Counted from the stretch's first letter, positions 8,439-17,620 are shown. The stretch: 64,000 nucleotides of DNA from Pseudomonas panipatensis (GCF_900099785.1 NZ_FNDS01000007.1:1-64000); one strand, 5' to 3'. The notes: generated from the sequence alone by a model not told the origin. Made by a program: numbers and translations.

Positions 8439-10775
8439 TCAGAAGTCGTAGCGCAGGGTGACGCCGGCCATGCGGGGCTGGCCAGGGGAGCCTACATAGA
8501 GGCCGTTGGAGGCAGTGGTCACCGCCAGGTAGTAGTCCTTGTCGAAGGCGTTCTTCAGCCACAGGGAGGCGTCCAGCTGGCCGTCGCCGAGGTCGCGGCG
8601 CACGCCCACGGAGAAGTTGGCCAGGCCGTAGCCGGGGATCTTCGACAGGGCGGAGTCGTCCAGCGTGCCTTCGGCTTCGGAGCGGTAGGCGTAGCTGGCG
8701 GTCACATAGGGCTGCAGGCGGTCCTCGAGTTGCCACTGGTATTCGCCGTTGAGGTTGGCGATCCATTTCGAGGCGCCCATCACCCGCTTGCCACTGAGGT
8801 CGCAGGTGGCCGGGGCGCCGGGCTGGGTGCTGATCTCCGCCGGGCACGGGGCGTCCTTGAACGACAGGTAGGTGACGTCGTTGTAGGAGCCGTTGAAATT
8901 CAGCGTCAGGCCGCGGAACGGCAGGGCGGTGGCCTCGAACTCCAGGCCGCGCGAGCGCAGCTTGCCGGCGTTGGCCAGCACCTGGAAGCCGGTCAGCGAG
9001 CCCGGCGGCTGGTAGTAGGTGGTGGCCTGGTAGCCGTTGATGCCGGTCCAGAACAGGTTGGCGTTGAGCAGCAGGCGGCGGTCGAACAGGGTCGATTTGA
9101 TCCCCAGCTCGGCATCGTTGGCGCGTTCCGGGCCGACCAGCAGCGAGTCGGCGCCGGCGCTGGGGGCGCTGCCGACGGTGAGGTTCACCCCGCCGGACTT
9201 CTCGCCATGGGACAGCGAGGCGTAACCGAGCAGGTTGTCGTCGAACCGGTAGCTGAGGCTGAGCAGCGCGGAGGGCGCGGCGTTGTGCAGGTGCAGGTCG
9301 CCGGAGTCGTAGGCGCCGGCCTGGCTGGCGCGCACGGCGGCGGCCAGGCCGCGGACCGCGGCACCGCCTTCGGGTGCGTAGCGTTGCACCTTGGCGTCCT
9401 TTTCTTCGTAGGTGCCACGCAGGCCGGCGGTGAAGTCGAGCCTGTCGGTGAGGTGCCAGGTGCCCTGGGCGAAGAGCGCGTAGCTCTGCGTATCGATCTT
9501 GCCGTAGCTGGTGCTGCTGACGTTGTTCAGCGCATTGAGGTTGGCGCCGATCAGATCGAGGTCGGCCAGCGGGCCGAGGTCGGTGAAGTAGCGGTTGCCG
9601 AGGTCCTGCTTGAAGGCGTAGGCGCCGAGCACGTAGTCGAAGGCGCCGCCGCTGGGCGAGGCCAGGCGGATTTCCTGGGAGAACTGGCGGTCATGCACTT
9701 CGTAGCCGAGGTCGCGGATCACCGGGACGTTGAGCTGGTCGGAATCGTTGGCCGGGTTGAAGTGCCAGTAGCGGTAGGCGCTGATCGAGGTCAGGGTGAA
9801 GCCGCCGGCGAGGTTCCAGTTGGCCTCCAGCGAGCTGGCGTTCTGATGCACGCTGACGTTCTGCCGGCCGTCGATGTTGGCGTGGCCGAGCAGCGGATTG
9901 GCGCCGACCAGGCTGGCGCGCTTCCAGAACAGCGCGGGGGCGCCGTAGATCACGCCGCTGCCCTGGGTGGAGTTCTCGCTGTTGTATTCGTTGATCCAGC
10001 GCAGGCTGAAGTCGTCGTCGGGCTTGAACAGCAATTGCCCACGCAGCCCCTCGCGCTCGCCGCCGAGCAGGGTGCGGTTGTCGGCCAGGTTGTTCAGGAA
10101 GCCGTCGTCGCGGGTGCGGTACACCGACAGGCGCCCGGCCAGGGTATCGGTCAGCGGCCCGGAGAAGGAGCCCTTGCCCTGGAAGTAGCCGTTTTCGCCG
10201 CCCGAGGCTTCGACGCTGCTTTCCGGGGTGAAGGTCGGCTTGCGCGTGGTGATGTTGAGCACGCCGGCGGTGGTGTTCTTGCCGAACAGCGTGCCCTGCG
10301 GACCGCGCAGCAGATCCAGTTGTTCGACGTCGAGCAGATCGAATATCGCCATGCCCGGCCGCCCCAGGTAGACGTTGTCCAGGTAGATCCCGGCGGAGCC
10401 CTCCAGGCCGTCGCTGGCCGGGTTGTTGCCGATGCCGCGCACCGCCAGGCTCGACTGGCGCGCGTGGATGTAGGCGACGTTGACGCTGGGCAGGGCCTGC
10501 TGCAGGTCCTGCAGGCGGTAGATGCGCTGCTTGTCGAGGGTTTCGCCGCTGAGGGTGGTGATCGGTGTCGGCACGTCCTGGGCGTTCTCTTCGCGGCGGC
10601 GGGCGGTCACCGTCACCGTTTGCAGGGCATCGCCGCTCACGGCGTCAGGCGCGCGGCTGTCCTGGCCGGCGCCGTCGTCGTCGGCGGCAGCGCAGGCGCT
10701 GGCCAGCAGCAGCGCCAGGGCCAACGGATGGAGCGCCGGGCCCGCTCGGCCGGCGCGGTGGGTAAGTCTGCTCAT
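8439..10775 (-). CDS. TonB-dependent outer-membrane receptor
   Basis: A 778-residue receptor with a signal peptide (MSRLTHRAGRAGPALHPLAL onward, cleavage near ACAAADD). A TonB-box-like QTVTVTA comes next, then a plug domain containing VRGIGNNP and LLRGPQGTLFGKNTTAG, and a large beta-barrel ending in a C-terminal aromatic (LRYDF). The plug resembles the sphingomonad-type receptors often tied to uptake of organic compounds, not only to siderophores. The ATG at 10775 is chosen because AAGGA lies about 8 bases upstream and a clean signal peptide follows. It is co-transcribed with the downstream monooxygenase and preceded by the AraC regulator on the same strand. Confidence 0.9.
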   Translation of the reverse strand: MSRLTHRAGRAGPALHPLALALLLASACAAADDDGAGQDSRAPDAVSGDALQTVTVTARRREENAQDVPTPITTLSGETLDKQRIYRLQDLQQALPSVNVAYIHARQSSLAVRGIGNNPASDGLEGSAGIYLDNVYLGRPGMAIFDLLDVEQLDLLRGPQGTLFGKNTTAGVLNITTRKPTFTPESSVEASGGENGYFQGKGSFSGPLTDTLAGRLSVYRTRDDGFLNNLADNRTLLGGEREGLRGQLLFKPDDDFSLRWINEYNSENSTQGSGVIYGAPALFWKRASLVGANPLLGHANIDGRQNVSVHQNASSLEANWNLAGGFTLTSISAYRYWHFNPANDSDQLNVPVIRDLGYEVHDRQFSQEIRLASPSGGAFDYVLGAYAFKQDLGNRYFTDLGPLADLDLIGANLNALNNVSSTSYGKIDTQSYALFAQGTWHLTDRLDFTAGLRGTYEEKDAKVQRYAPEGGAAVRGLAAAVRASQAGAYDSGDLHLHNAAPSALLSLSYRFDDNLLGYASLSHGEKSGGVNLTVGSAPSAGADSLLVGPERANDAELGIKSTLFDRRLLLNANLFWTGINGYQATTYYQPPGSLTGFQVLANAGKLRSRGLEFEATALPFRGLTLNFNGSYNDVTYLSFKDAPCPAEISTQPGAPATCDLSGKRVMGASKWIANLNGEYQWQLEDRLQPYVTASYAYRSEAEGTLDDSALSKIPGYGLANFSVGVRRDLGDGQLDASLWLKNAFDKDYYLAVTTASNGLYVGSPGQPRMAGVTLRYDF

Positions 10776-10923
10776 GGGATGTCCTTGCATGGCGGGCCGT
10801 GGCACGCACGGCATTGAGTCGGCAACGGAGGCTCGGGCCTCTCTGGAGGGCCATGCTAGGAAGGCGTGCTGCATCGCGATGGGCTTTGCCGGACATTCCA
10901 TGGTCCGGGCCGGACAACCCGGA

Positions 10924-12000
10924 TCAGACCGCCAGGGCCAGCGGGCCGGGGCGTGCCGACGGCCCGCTCGGCGCCCGCGTGGCCTGACCGAGGGCGCGCT
11001 GGCGCCACTGTCCGGGGCTTTCCCCGGTCCAGCGGCGGAAGGCGCGGTTGAAGCTGCTCGGCTCGTTGAATCCCAAGCGGTAGCAGACTTCGTTGACCGA
11101 ACAGTGCGACTGCCGCAGGTAGTCGAAGGCCAACTGGCGGCGGGTGTCGTCGAGCAATTCCTTGAAGGTGGTGGCGTGGCGCAGCAGGTGGCGATGCAGG
11201 TTGCGCACGCTCATGCCCAGCTCCTCGGCGACCACCGTCTGTTGCACTTCGCCCTTGGGCATCTGCCGGATGATCGAGCGGCGCACCAGCTCCGGCAGAG
11301 CGTGCCGCGACAGGCGTTCCAGATAACGGCTCAGGCTGCTGTCGAGGGTGCAGGCCAGTTCGCTGTTGCCGCTGCGCAGGGGGATTTCGATCAGCCTTGG
11401 CTCATAGTCCACCGCGTTGTGCGTGGCGTCGAAGCACACTGGCAGGCCGAACAGTGCCTCCCAGCGCTGCGGATCGGCCGGGCGCGGGCGCGCCAGGTGG
11501 ACGCGGCGCACCACGTCCAGACCGCCCCATATCGGTGTGGCATGGCGCAGCCCGGAGGCGATCAGTGCCTCGGTGGCCATCTGCTCGACCTGCACCCCGG
11601 CGATCTGTCGGTAGAGCAGCCGACAGTGGTCGGGGCCGTGCTCCAGGCTGACCTGCCCGGAGGTGCTGATCACCGAGGAAAAGCGCACCACGCGGTCGAG
11701 CGCCTCGCCCACCGTGGGACTGCTCTGGATGGCGAAGAGCAGGCCGTGGAAGTCGGTGGGCAGGCTGTGCGCCGCCACCTGCAGGCCGAAGCAGGCATCG
11801 CCGGTGATGCGTTCGGCGGCACGCCACAGAGCGCTCATGCGCTCCAGCGGGATGCGCAGATTGCAGTCGTGCAGGGTCGCCGGATCGATACCGGCGACCC
11901 GCAGCAGGGGCAATGGGTCATGCCCGCGAGCCTGTAGTGCCCGGGCGATGACCTGGGCCCAGGTGGCGATGGTGTCGGCGTGCATGCGGGCAGCGCTCAC
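10924..12000 (-). CDS. AraC-family transcriptional regulator
   Basis: A 358-residue regulator: an N-terminal arabinose-binding-like ligand domain (about residues 20-210) and a C-terminal double helix-turn-helix AraC domain (about 245-340). The second HTH shows VNEVCYRLGFNEPSSFNRAF and then RRWTGESPGQWR, the classic AraC signature. It probably activates the downstream receptor and monooxygenase genes in response to their substrate; this is inferred from position. The start given is GTG at 12000; an in-frame ATG at 11985 would shorten the protein by 5 residues and is equally possible, since neither has a clear Shine-Dalgarno. It starts 12 bases after the GST stop codon. Confidence 0.85.
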   Translation of the reverse strand: MSAARMHADTIATWAQVIARALQARGHDPLPLLRVAGIDPATLHDCNLRIPLERMSALWRAAERITGDACFGLQVAAHSLPTDFHGLLFAIQSSPTVGEALDRVVRFSSVISTSGQVSLEHGPDHCRLLYRQIAGVQVEQMATEALIASGLRHATPIWGGLDVVRRVHLARPRPADPQRWEALFGLPVCFDATHNAVDYEPRLIEIPLRSGNSELACTLDSSLSRYLERLSRHALPELVRRSIIRQMPKGEVQQTVVAEELGMSVRNLHRHLLRHATTFKELLDDTRRQLAFDYLRQSHCSVNEVCYRLGFNEPSSFNRAFRRWTGESPGQWRQRALGQATRAPSGPSARPGPLALAV

Positions 12001-12012
12001 TGCGGAGTGGGC

Positions 12013-12630
12013 TCAGAGCCCCTCGGCGGCCGCGGCGCGCTGCACCGCCGGCCGCGCGCGGTAGGCCTCGCGGAAGCGGGCGAGTTCGCGCAACTGGTCG
12101 AACTCTTCGCCGATGCGCCCGATCCAGCCGGCGAACACCCCGAGGTAGGCGTCGGCGATGGTGAAGCGCTCGCCGACCAGCCATTGGCGTCCGGTCAGGT
12201 GGCGGTCGATGTGCTCGACGGCCTTGAACAGTTGCACCCGGGCCTGGGCGCGGATGCCGGGGTGCGCAGCGCTGTCGGCGGAGTAGCGTTCCGGGCGGTT
12301 CAGCGGGCGCAGCGCGGCGGCGTGCACTTCGCTGGCCAGGTAGCCGATCCAGGACTGGATTTGCGCGCGCTCGACGCTGCCTTCGGGGGCGAACAGCGGC
12401 GTGCCCGGGCGCAGGTCGGCGAGGAACGGCAGGATGGCGACGTTCTCACTGAGCAGCGTGCCGTCGTCCAGTTGCAGCGCCGGCACGCGGCCCAGCGGGT
12501 TGATGCGCCAGATCGGCGAATCCGGGGTGCGCAGGGTGACGCGCTCGACCTGGATCGGCAGGTCCAGTTCGTGGACCAGCACATGGGCGGCGAACGAGCA
12601 GGCGCCGGGAGAAATGTACAGGGTGGTCAT
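12013..12630 (-). CDS. Glutathione S-transferase family protein
   Basis: A 205-residue GST with a beta-class-like start (MTTLYISPGACSFAAHVLVH), including the Ser/Cys (SPGACS) region that binds glutathione. The thioredoxin-like N-domain has the cis-proline context GRVPAL and the glutathione-contacting LLSENVAIL. The all-alpha C-domain contains the N-capping motif FTIADAYL. It is likely a detoxification or ligand-handling enzyme in the cytoplasm. It precedes and may be co-transcribed with the AraC regulator (12 bp gap), linking it to the receptor/monooxygenase locus. Confidence 0.88.
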   Translation of the reverse strand: MTTLYISPGACSFAAHVLVHELDLPIQVERVTLRTPDSPIWRINPLGRVPALQLDDGTLLSENVAILPFLADLRPGTPLFAPEGSVERAQIQSWIGYLASEVHAAALRPLNRPERYSADSAAHPGIRAQARVQLFKAVEHIDRHLTGRQWLVGERFTIADAYLGVFAGWIGRIGEEFDQLRELARFREAYRARPAVQRAAAAEGL

Positions 12631-12653
12631 GCAAGGCTCCTGAAGCGAGGAAT

Positions 12654-12698
12654 AAAAAAAGGCCGCTCTCCCCTGCCTGAATCTGGAAAAGCGGCCTT
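12654..12698 (-). terminator. Rho-independent terminator after exbD
   Basis: Read leftward, the stem AAGGCCGCT / AGCGGCCTT (12690-12698 and 12659-12667) is followed by a run of seven T (complement of 12654-12660). It ends tonB-exbB-exbD transcription before the GST gene. Confidence 0.85.
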
Positions 12699-12764
12699 GA
12701 AACGTGAATCGGTTGTGGACCTGTGTTTTAGGCCGCGCATGTTGCAGGCGTTTGACAGCCTGGC

Positions 12765-13166
12765 TCAGCGCGCGGTGATCACGGCCAGCTTGGTGATCCC
12801 GGCCTTCTCGATGGACGCCATGGCCTTGGCGACCTGGCCGTAGTTCACACCGTCATCGGCCTGCAGCTGCACGCGGATTTCGCTGTCCTTGGCCTTGGCC
12901 GCGGCGAGGTTGCTTTCCAGCAGCTCCGGCTGGATCGGGTCCTTGTTGATGAACCACTTGCCGCTGCCGTCGATGCTCACCACCAGCGGGTCCTTCTTCT
13001 CCGGCGGGGCCACCGCCTCGGTCTTCGGCAGGTTGATCGGGATGGCGTTGGTCAGCAGCGGCGCGGTGACGATGAACACCACCAGCAGCACCAGCATGAC
13101 GTCCACCAGCGGGGTGACGTTGATCTCCGAGAGAACCTCGTCGCTGTCCTGGGTCGAGAAGGCCAT
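12765..13166 (-). CDS. exbD: ExbD, biopolymer transport protein
   Basis: A 133-residue ExbD: a short cytoplasmic start, one transmembrane helix (about residues 20-42) with the essential Asp22 in TPLVDVMLVLLVVF, and a periplasmic domain. With ExbB it forms the proton-driven inner-membrane motor that energises TonB. The start codon lies one base after the exbB stop, so translation is coupled. A terminator follows at 12654-12698. Confidence 0.95.
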   Translation of the reverse strand: MAFSTQDSDEVLSEINVTPLVDVMLVLLVVFIVTAPLLTNAIPINLPKTEAVAPPEKKDPLVVSIDGSGKWFINKDPIQPELLESNLAAAKAKDSEIRVQLQADDGVNYGQVAKAMASIEKAGITKLAVITAR

Positions 13167-13167
13167 C

Positions 13168-13884
13168 TCAGCTCGCCTCCTTCACGCTCTGGCCGGCGGC
13201 GGTTTTCTTCGCCGCGGCGGGGTGGACGATCAGGCGGAACGCGCTCTTCTGCGCCAGGCTGTAGAAGTCATGGGCGAAGTCGTCGAGGTCGGCGGCGGTC
13301 AGCTTGAGGCGGCGCAGGAAGTAGTTGTAGACCAGCACCGCCGGCACGGCGACGGCGATACCGACCCCGGTGGCGACCAGCGCCGAGCCGATCGGGCCGG
13401 CCACGGTTTCCAGGCTCGCCGAACCGGCGGCGCTGATGCCCTTGAGCGCTTCCATGATGCCCCAGACGGTGCCGAACAGGCCGATGAAGGGCGAGGTCGA
13501 GCCGACCGAGGCGAGCACCGCCAGGCCGGACTCCAGGGAGCGCCGCTCACGCTGGATCTGTTGGCGCAGGGCACGCTCCAGGCGGTCCTGGTGGTTGATC
13601 GACTGGGCCAGGTCGTGCTGGCCGCCGTCCTGTACCTGAATGGCGGCGAAGCCGGCCTGGGCCACGCGGGCGCCGGCCCCGGGCTTGCCGGCGGCTTGCT
13701 CGCCGGCCGATTCGAGGCTGGTGGCGCTCCAGAACTGCTTCTGGAAGCGGCGGTCCTGGGCCTTCTGGCGGCTGAACTGGATGCCTTTGACCAGGGCCAG
13801 GGTCCAGGTCAGCACGGAGAAGCCAGCCAGCAGCCAGATGACGGCGCCTTCGACGGATTCAACGGGATTGAGGGGCAGACTCAT
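13168..13884 (-). CDS. exbB: ExbB, biopolymer transport protein
   Basis: A 238-residue MotA/TolQ/ExbB-family protein with three predicted membrane helices: about residues 15-33, and two in the C-terminal half containing GSTSPFIGLFGTVWGIM and GIAVAVPAVLVYNYF. The family's conserved GLFGTVWGI segment is intact. It lies between tonB and exbD in one operon. The order tonB-exbB-exbD matches what I recall of the tonB2-exbB1-exbD1 operon of P. aeruginosa. Confidence 0.95.
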   Translation of the reverse strand: MSLPLNPVESVEGAVIWLLAGFSVLTWTLALVKGIQFSRQKAQDRRFQKQFWSATSLESAGEQAAGKPGAGARVAQAGFAAIQVQDGGQHDLAQSINHQDRLERALRQQIQRERRSLESGLAVLASVGSTSPFIGLFGTVWGIMEALKGISAAGSASLETVAGPIGSALVATGVGIAVAVPAVLVYNYFLRRLKLTAADLDDFAHDFYSLAQKSAFRLIVHPAAAKKTAAGQSVKEAS

Positions 13885-13921
13885 GGGGTTCTCTCCTGCG
13901 CGAGGGTCTCGCGGATTCGGT

Positions 13922-14734
13922 TCAATTCAATTTGAAGTCGATGGGTACGCTGACCCAGCCGTCCTGGGCCACGTCGCCGCGCTTGGCGGGCACGAACTTC
14001 CAGCGCTGCACGGCTTTCACCGCCGCCTGGTCCAGGGCCTCGCGGCCACTCGAGGTTTGCACCTGGATGTCGCTCGGGCTGCCGCTGGCGAGGACGTGGA
14101 CGCGCAGCATCACCGTGCCTTCCCAGCCGCGTCGCTGCGCCAGGGCCGGATACTCCGGCGCCGGGTTGTGCAGGTAGCCGGCGTGGGCCGACGGCGGCGT
14201 CACGGGCGCCGGCGCCGGGGGCGCGGGCGGTGCCGGCGGGGCGGCGGGTGCCTCGGCCTTCGGCGGGGCGGGTGGCTGTTCCACCGGCTTGGGCGTCGGC
14301 TTGGGCTTGGCCACGGGTTTCGGCTTGGGTTTGGGAATCGGTTTCGGCGGCGGCGGTTTCACCGCGTTTTCGTCGACCACTGGCGGCGGCGGTTCTTCCA
14401 CCACCGGCTGCGGCACCGGCTCGGGGGGCGGTGGCTCGACCACGGGCGGCGTCGGCGCGCTGAACTCGATGGTCATCGGCGGCACCTGTGGCGGCACGTC
14501 CGGCAGCGCCGGGGTGGGCTTCTGGCTCAGCCAGTAGGCGGTCGCGCCATGCAGGGTCAGGACCAGCAGGCCGAGCAGCAGCGCTTCGCGACGACTGAGC
14601 ACGCGCGCCGACGCCGGAACGTGGCGGATGGCGTGCAGGGCCTGGCGCAGTGGCCGGCCGAGATCGACCAGATCGCCGCCGGGCACATGGCGCAGGAGCG
14701 TGTCCGGCGCTGCGGCGTGCTGGGGATTGGCCAT
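13922..14734 (-). CDS. tonB: TonB, energy transducer
   Basis: A 270-residue TonB. A cytoplasmic N-extension of about 48 residues precedes the anchoring helix (about 51-69), which is longer at the N-terminus than in E. coli TonB and is typical of Pseudomonas. A Pro/Lys- and Pro/Glu-rich periplasmic spacer (about 75-180) follows, then the C-terminal TonB domain with YPALAQRRGWEGTVMLRVHV. AAGGAG sits 7 bases before the ATG. The operon lies close to the TonB-dependent receptor gene and may serve it. An A+T-rich possible Fur site lies about 100 bp upstream. Confidence 0.93.
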   Translation of the reverse strand: MANPQHAAAPDTLLRHVPGGDLVDLGRPLRQALHAIRHVPASARVLSRREALLLGLLVLTLHGATAYWLSQKPTPALPDVPPQVPPMTIEFSAPTPPVVEPPPPEPVPQPVVEEPPPPVVDENAVKPPPPKPIPKPKPKPVAKPKPTPKPVEQPPAPPKAEAPAAPPAPPAPPAPAPVTPPSAHAGYLHNPAPEYPALAQRRGWEGTVMLRVHVLASGSPSDIQVQTSSGREALDQAAVKAVQRWKFVPAKRGDVAQDGWVSVPIDFKLN

Positions 14735-15039
14735 GGGCGAACTCCTTGCTTCATTACGATGAAGATCCGCGCAACAGAGCGAGTCGTGCGGGGAACGGAG
14801 TTGAATGATTGGCGGGCTTGCTTATCTCTTGAAGTAATTATTTTTATTATTGAAATAACTATAAGAGCTAAGTCGGTCAGGCGTTTCGCTGCAGGCCGCA
14901 TGGGCCGCGGGTTTGCTGGATTGGCGCGGGAACCGATGCTTTCCGGGCATGGAAAATATGCGTGAAAGGCTGGTGTTTTTCTGCCCGGAACGGCGCTGGA
15001 ACGCCCGTGGCAGAGCCATCCGGCGTGGCGCGCCAATGA
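14735..15039. other. Intergenic region between metQ and tonB
   Basis: There is no gene in this stretch. It holds the A+T-rich tonB promoter area (14822-14875), then G+C-rich DNA leading to the metQ terminator at 15040. Nothing else was recognised. Confidence 0.5.
14833..14851 (-). promoter_or_regulatory. Possible Fur box upstream of tonB
   Basis: Read leftward, the 19-mer AATAATAAAAATAATTACT matches 13 of 19 positions of the canonical GATAATGATAATCATTATC by my count. It lies about 100 bp before the tonB start in an A+T-rich island (14822-14875). Iron regulation of tonB is common in the genus, but the match is modest and A+T-rich DNA gives such matches by chance. Confidence 0.35.
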
Positions 15040-15066
15040 AAAAGCCCGGTCATGGACCGGGCTTTT
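15040..15066 (-). terminator. Terminator after metQ
   Basis: A perfect 12-bp stem AAAAGCCCGGTC / GACCGGGCTTTT with a 3-base loop (15052-15054). It has A/T runs on both arms and could work in both directions; it lies 26 bases after the metQ stop codon. Confidence 0.88.
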
Positions 15067-15091
15067 CAGGGAGGGGCAGGTCAGGCGGCGA

Positions 15092-15874
15092 TCAGAACGC
15101 CGGCACCACCGCGCCCTTGTATTTCTCCAGGATGAACTGCTTCACCTCCGGGCTGTGCAGGGCGGCGGCCAGTTTCTGCATGGCGGCGCTGTCCTTGTTG
15201 TCCGGACGGGCGACCAGGATGTTCACGTAGGGCGAGTCGCTGCCTTCGATGGCCAGGGCGTCCTTGGTCGGGTTCAGCTTGGCTTCCAGGGCGTAGTTGG
15301 TGTTGATCAGGGCGAGGTCGACCTGGCCCAGCACGCGCGGCAGGGTGGCCGCTTCCAGCTCACGCACCTTGATGTTCTTCGGGTTGCCGACGATGTCTTT
15401 CGGCGTCGCGGTGATGCTCTTGTTGTCCTTCAGCTTGATCAGGCCGGCCTTGTCCAGCAGCAGCAGGGCGCGGCCGCCGTTGGTGGCGTCGTTGGGGATG
15501 GCCACGGTGGCGCCGGAGGGCAGCTCGTCGAGCTTCTTGTACTTGCTGGAGTAGGCGCCCAGCGGCTCGATGTGCACGCCGGTGACAGCGACCAGGTTGG
15601 TGCCCTTGCTCTTGTTGAACTCATCCAGGTACGGCTGGTGCTGGAAGAAGTTGGCGTCCAGGTGCTTCTCGGCGACCTGGGTGTTGGGCTGCACGTAGTC
15701 GGTGAACTCCTTGACCTTCAGCTCCACCCCTTCCTTGGCCAGGATGGGTTTGACGAAGTTGAGGATTTCCGCGTGCGGCACCGGCGTGGCGGCCACGCTC
15801 AGGGTCTCGGCGGCCTGGGTCAGGGGGGCGGAGAACGCCGCGGCGGCGGCGAAGGCGGCAAGCAGTTTTTTCAT
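15092..15874 (-). CDS. metQ: MetQ, methionine ABC transporter substrate-binding protein
   Basis: A 260-residue periplasmic binding protein of the NlpA/MetQ family. The signal peptide MKKLLAAFAAAAAFSAPLTQ is cut near AQAAETL-type residues. There is no lipobox cysteine, so it should be soluble and not lipid-anchored. Family motifs visible include NFFQHQPYLDEFN, AIPNDATNGGRALLLL and ALINTNYA. It captures D/L-methionine for MetNI. It is the third gene of metN-metI-metQ; a hairpin lies in the 73-bp gap from metI. Confidence 0.95.
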   Translation of the reverse strand: MKKLLAAFAAAAAFSAPLTQAAETLSVAATPVPHAEILNFVKPILAKEGVELKVKEFTDYVQPNTQVAEKHLDANFFQHQPYLDEFNKSKGTNLVAVTGVHIEPLGAYSSKYKKLDELPSGATVAIPNDATNGGRALLLLDKAGLIKLKDNKSITATPKDIVGNPKNIKVRELEAATLPRVLGQVDLALINTNYALEAKLNPTKDALAIEGSDSPYVNILVARPDNKDSAAMQKLAAALHSPEVKQFILEKYKGAVVPAF

Positions 15875-15921
15875 GGTCGGCTCCTTTTGGGCTTGTTCCG
15901 TTTTCTTCTTCGGGAACGCTC

Positions 15922-15940
15922 GGCCTGTGGATAACAGGCC
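15922..15940. repeat. Hairpin containing a perfect DnaA-box 9-mer between metI and metQ
   Basis: The 19-mer GGCCTGTGGATAACAGGCC is a perfect 7-bp inverted repeat around GGATA. It encloses TGTGGATAA at 15926-15934. In the metNIQ transcript it could form an RNA stem that sets the higher level of the binding protein relative to permease and ATPase; this is inference. Confidence 0.55.
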
Positions 15941-15947
15941 GGGACGC

Positions 15948-16613
15948 TCATTTGCGGGAAAAGTGCACCACCAGCTTGTCGCCGACGGTCTGCAGGACCT
16001 GCACGAGCACCAGCAGCATGATCACGGTGACCACCATCACGTCGGTCTGGAAGCGCTGGTAGCCGAAGCGGATGGCCAGGTCGCCGAGGCCGCCGGCGCC
16101 GACCACGCCGGCCATCGCGGTGTAGGACACCAGGGTGATGGCAGTCACGGTGATGGCGGCGATGATGCCCGGGCGGGCTTCCGGCAGCAGGGCGTTGCAG
16201 ATGATCTGGCGGGTGGTGGCGCCCATGGCCTGGGTCGCCTCGATGATGCCCTTGTCGACCTCGCGCAGCGCTGTCTCCACCAGCCGTGCGAAGAACGGCG
16301 TGGCGCCCACTACCAGCGGCGGGATAGCCCCGGCGACGCCCAGCGAAGTGCCGGTGATGAGCACCGTGAAGGGGATCATTACGATCAGCAGGATGATGAA
16401 CGGCAGCGAGCGCAGCACGTTCACCACGAACGACAGCAGGGCGTAGATCGCGCGGTTCTCGAACAACTGCCGGGGGCCGCTGAGGAACAGCAGCACGCCC
16501 AGCGGCAGGCCGAGGAGGATGGTGAACAGCAGCGAGCCGCCGAGCATCCAGAAGGTATCCAGGCTGGCCTGGAGGATTTCCGACCAGTCGATGTTGGCAA
16601 AGAAGTCGCTCAT
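15948..16613 (-). CDS. metI: MetI, methionine ABC transporter permease
   Basis: A 221-residue inner-membrane permease with about five predicted helices and the binding-protein-dependent transport signature in [20 protein letters not shown], which contacts the ATPase. Its ATG overlaps the metN stop (ATGA at 16610-16613), so translation is coupled. It imports methionine with MetN and MetQ. Confidence 0.95.
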   Translation of the reverse strand: MSDFFANIDWSEILQASLDTFWMLGGSLLFTILLGLPLGVLLFLSGPRQLFENRAIYALLSFVVNVLRSLPFIILLIVMIPFTVLITGTSLGVAGAIPPLVVGATPFFARLVETALREVDKGIIEATQAMGATTRQIICNALLPEARPGIIAAITVTAITLVSYTAMAGVVGAGGLGDLAIRFGYQRFQTDVMVVTVIMLLVLVQVLQTVGDKLVVHFSRK

Positions 16614-17620
16614 CCGCGCAGAACCTCCACATGCACCTCGGCGGCATTCAATTGGGCGAGGGCGGCGTCCATGTCGCCGCCGACCAGGGCCAGGGTCAGT
16701 TGGCCGTAGGGCTGGTCTTTGATGCGGTCGATGCGCCCGGCGAGGATGCTGTAGTCGACGCCGGTCTGCCGCGCCACCGTGCCCAGCAGCGGGGCGTAGG
16801 TGGCTTCGCCGCGGAAGGTCAGGCGCAGGATGCGTCCGGGCACGTGGGCGAAGTCGTCGTGCTGCTCGTCCTCGTCGACCCGTTCGGCCTCGAAGACGAA
16901 GCGCCGCGTGGTTTCATGCTGCGGGTGTAGGAAGACGTCGGCGACAGCGCCCTGCTCGACGATGCGTCCGCCGTCCATCACCGCGACGCGGTCGCAGACC
17001 CGGCGGATCACGTCCATCTCGTGGGTGATCAGCACGATGGTCAGGTTCAGCTCGCGGTTGATCTCCGCCAGCAGTTGCAGGACCTGGCCGGTGGTCTGCG
17101 GGTCGAGGGCGCTGGTGGCCTCGTCGCAGAGCAGCAACTTGGGCCCGCAGGCCAGGGCGCGGGCGATGCCGACGCGCTGCTTCTGGCCGCCGGAGAGCTG
17201 CGCCGGATACTTGCGCGCATGGGCTTCGAGGCCCACGCGCTTGAGCAGTTCGTCGACCCGCGCGGTGATCTGGCTGGCGCTGAAGCTGCCGGCGAGCTTC
17301 ATCGGCATGGCGATGTTCTCGGCGACGGTCTTCGAGGCCAGCAGGTTGAAGTGCTGGAAGATCATCCCGACGCGCTGGCGGAAGCGCCGCAGGCCTTCGG
17401 CGTCGAGGGCGGTAATGTCTTCGCCGTCGACGAGGATGCGCCCGCCGCTGGGCTCCTCGAGGCGGTTGATCAGGCGCAGCAGGGTGCTCTTGCCGGCGCC
17501 GGAATGGCCGATCAGGCCGAACACCTGGCCCGCCTCGATGTTCAGGCGGGTCGGCTGCAGGGCCGGAATGTCGCGGCCGGCGACGCGGTAGGTCTTGTGG
17601 ACGTCGTGGAATTCGATCAC
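16610..17620 (-). CDS. metN: MetN, methionine ABC transporter ATPase
   Basis: A 336-residue ABC ATPase: Walker [10 protein letters not shown] (38-46), signature LSGGQKQR (142-149), Walker [13 protein letters not shown] (162-173) and the H-loop ITHEMD. A C-terminal NIL/ACT-like domain (about 260-336) is the regulatory domain that senses cytoplasmic methionine and inhibits transport in MetN proteins. It is the first gene of the metNIQ operon. Confidence 0.95.
   Translation of the reverse strand: MIEFHDVHKTYRVAGRDIPALQPTRLNIEAGQVFGLIGHSGAGKSTLLRLINRLEEPSGGRILVDGEDITALDAEGLRRFRQRVGMIFQHFNLLASKTVAENIAMPMKLAGSFSASQITARVDELLKRVGLEAHARKYPAQLSGGQKQRVGIARALACGPKLLLCDEATSALDPQTTGQVLQLLAEINRELNLTIVLITHEMDVIRRVCDRVAVMDGGRIVEQGAVADVFLHPQHETTRRFVFEAERVDEDEQHDDFAHVPGRILRLTFRGEATYAPLLGTVARQTGVDYSILAGRIDRIKDQPYGQLTLALVGGDMDAALAQLNAAEVHVEVLRG

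Noticed and set aside
8394-10817. 807-codon frame antisense to the TonB-dependent receptor
   Set aside because: Gly/Val/Gln-rich shadow frame; the opposite strand encodes a receptor with plug and barrel signatures.
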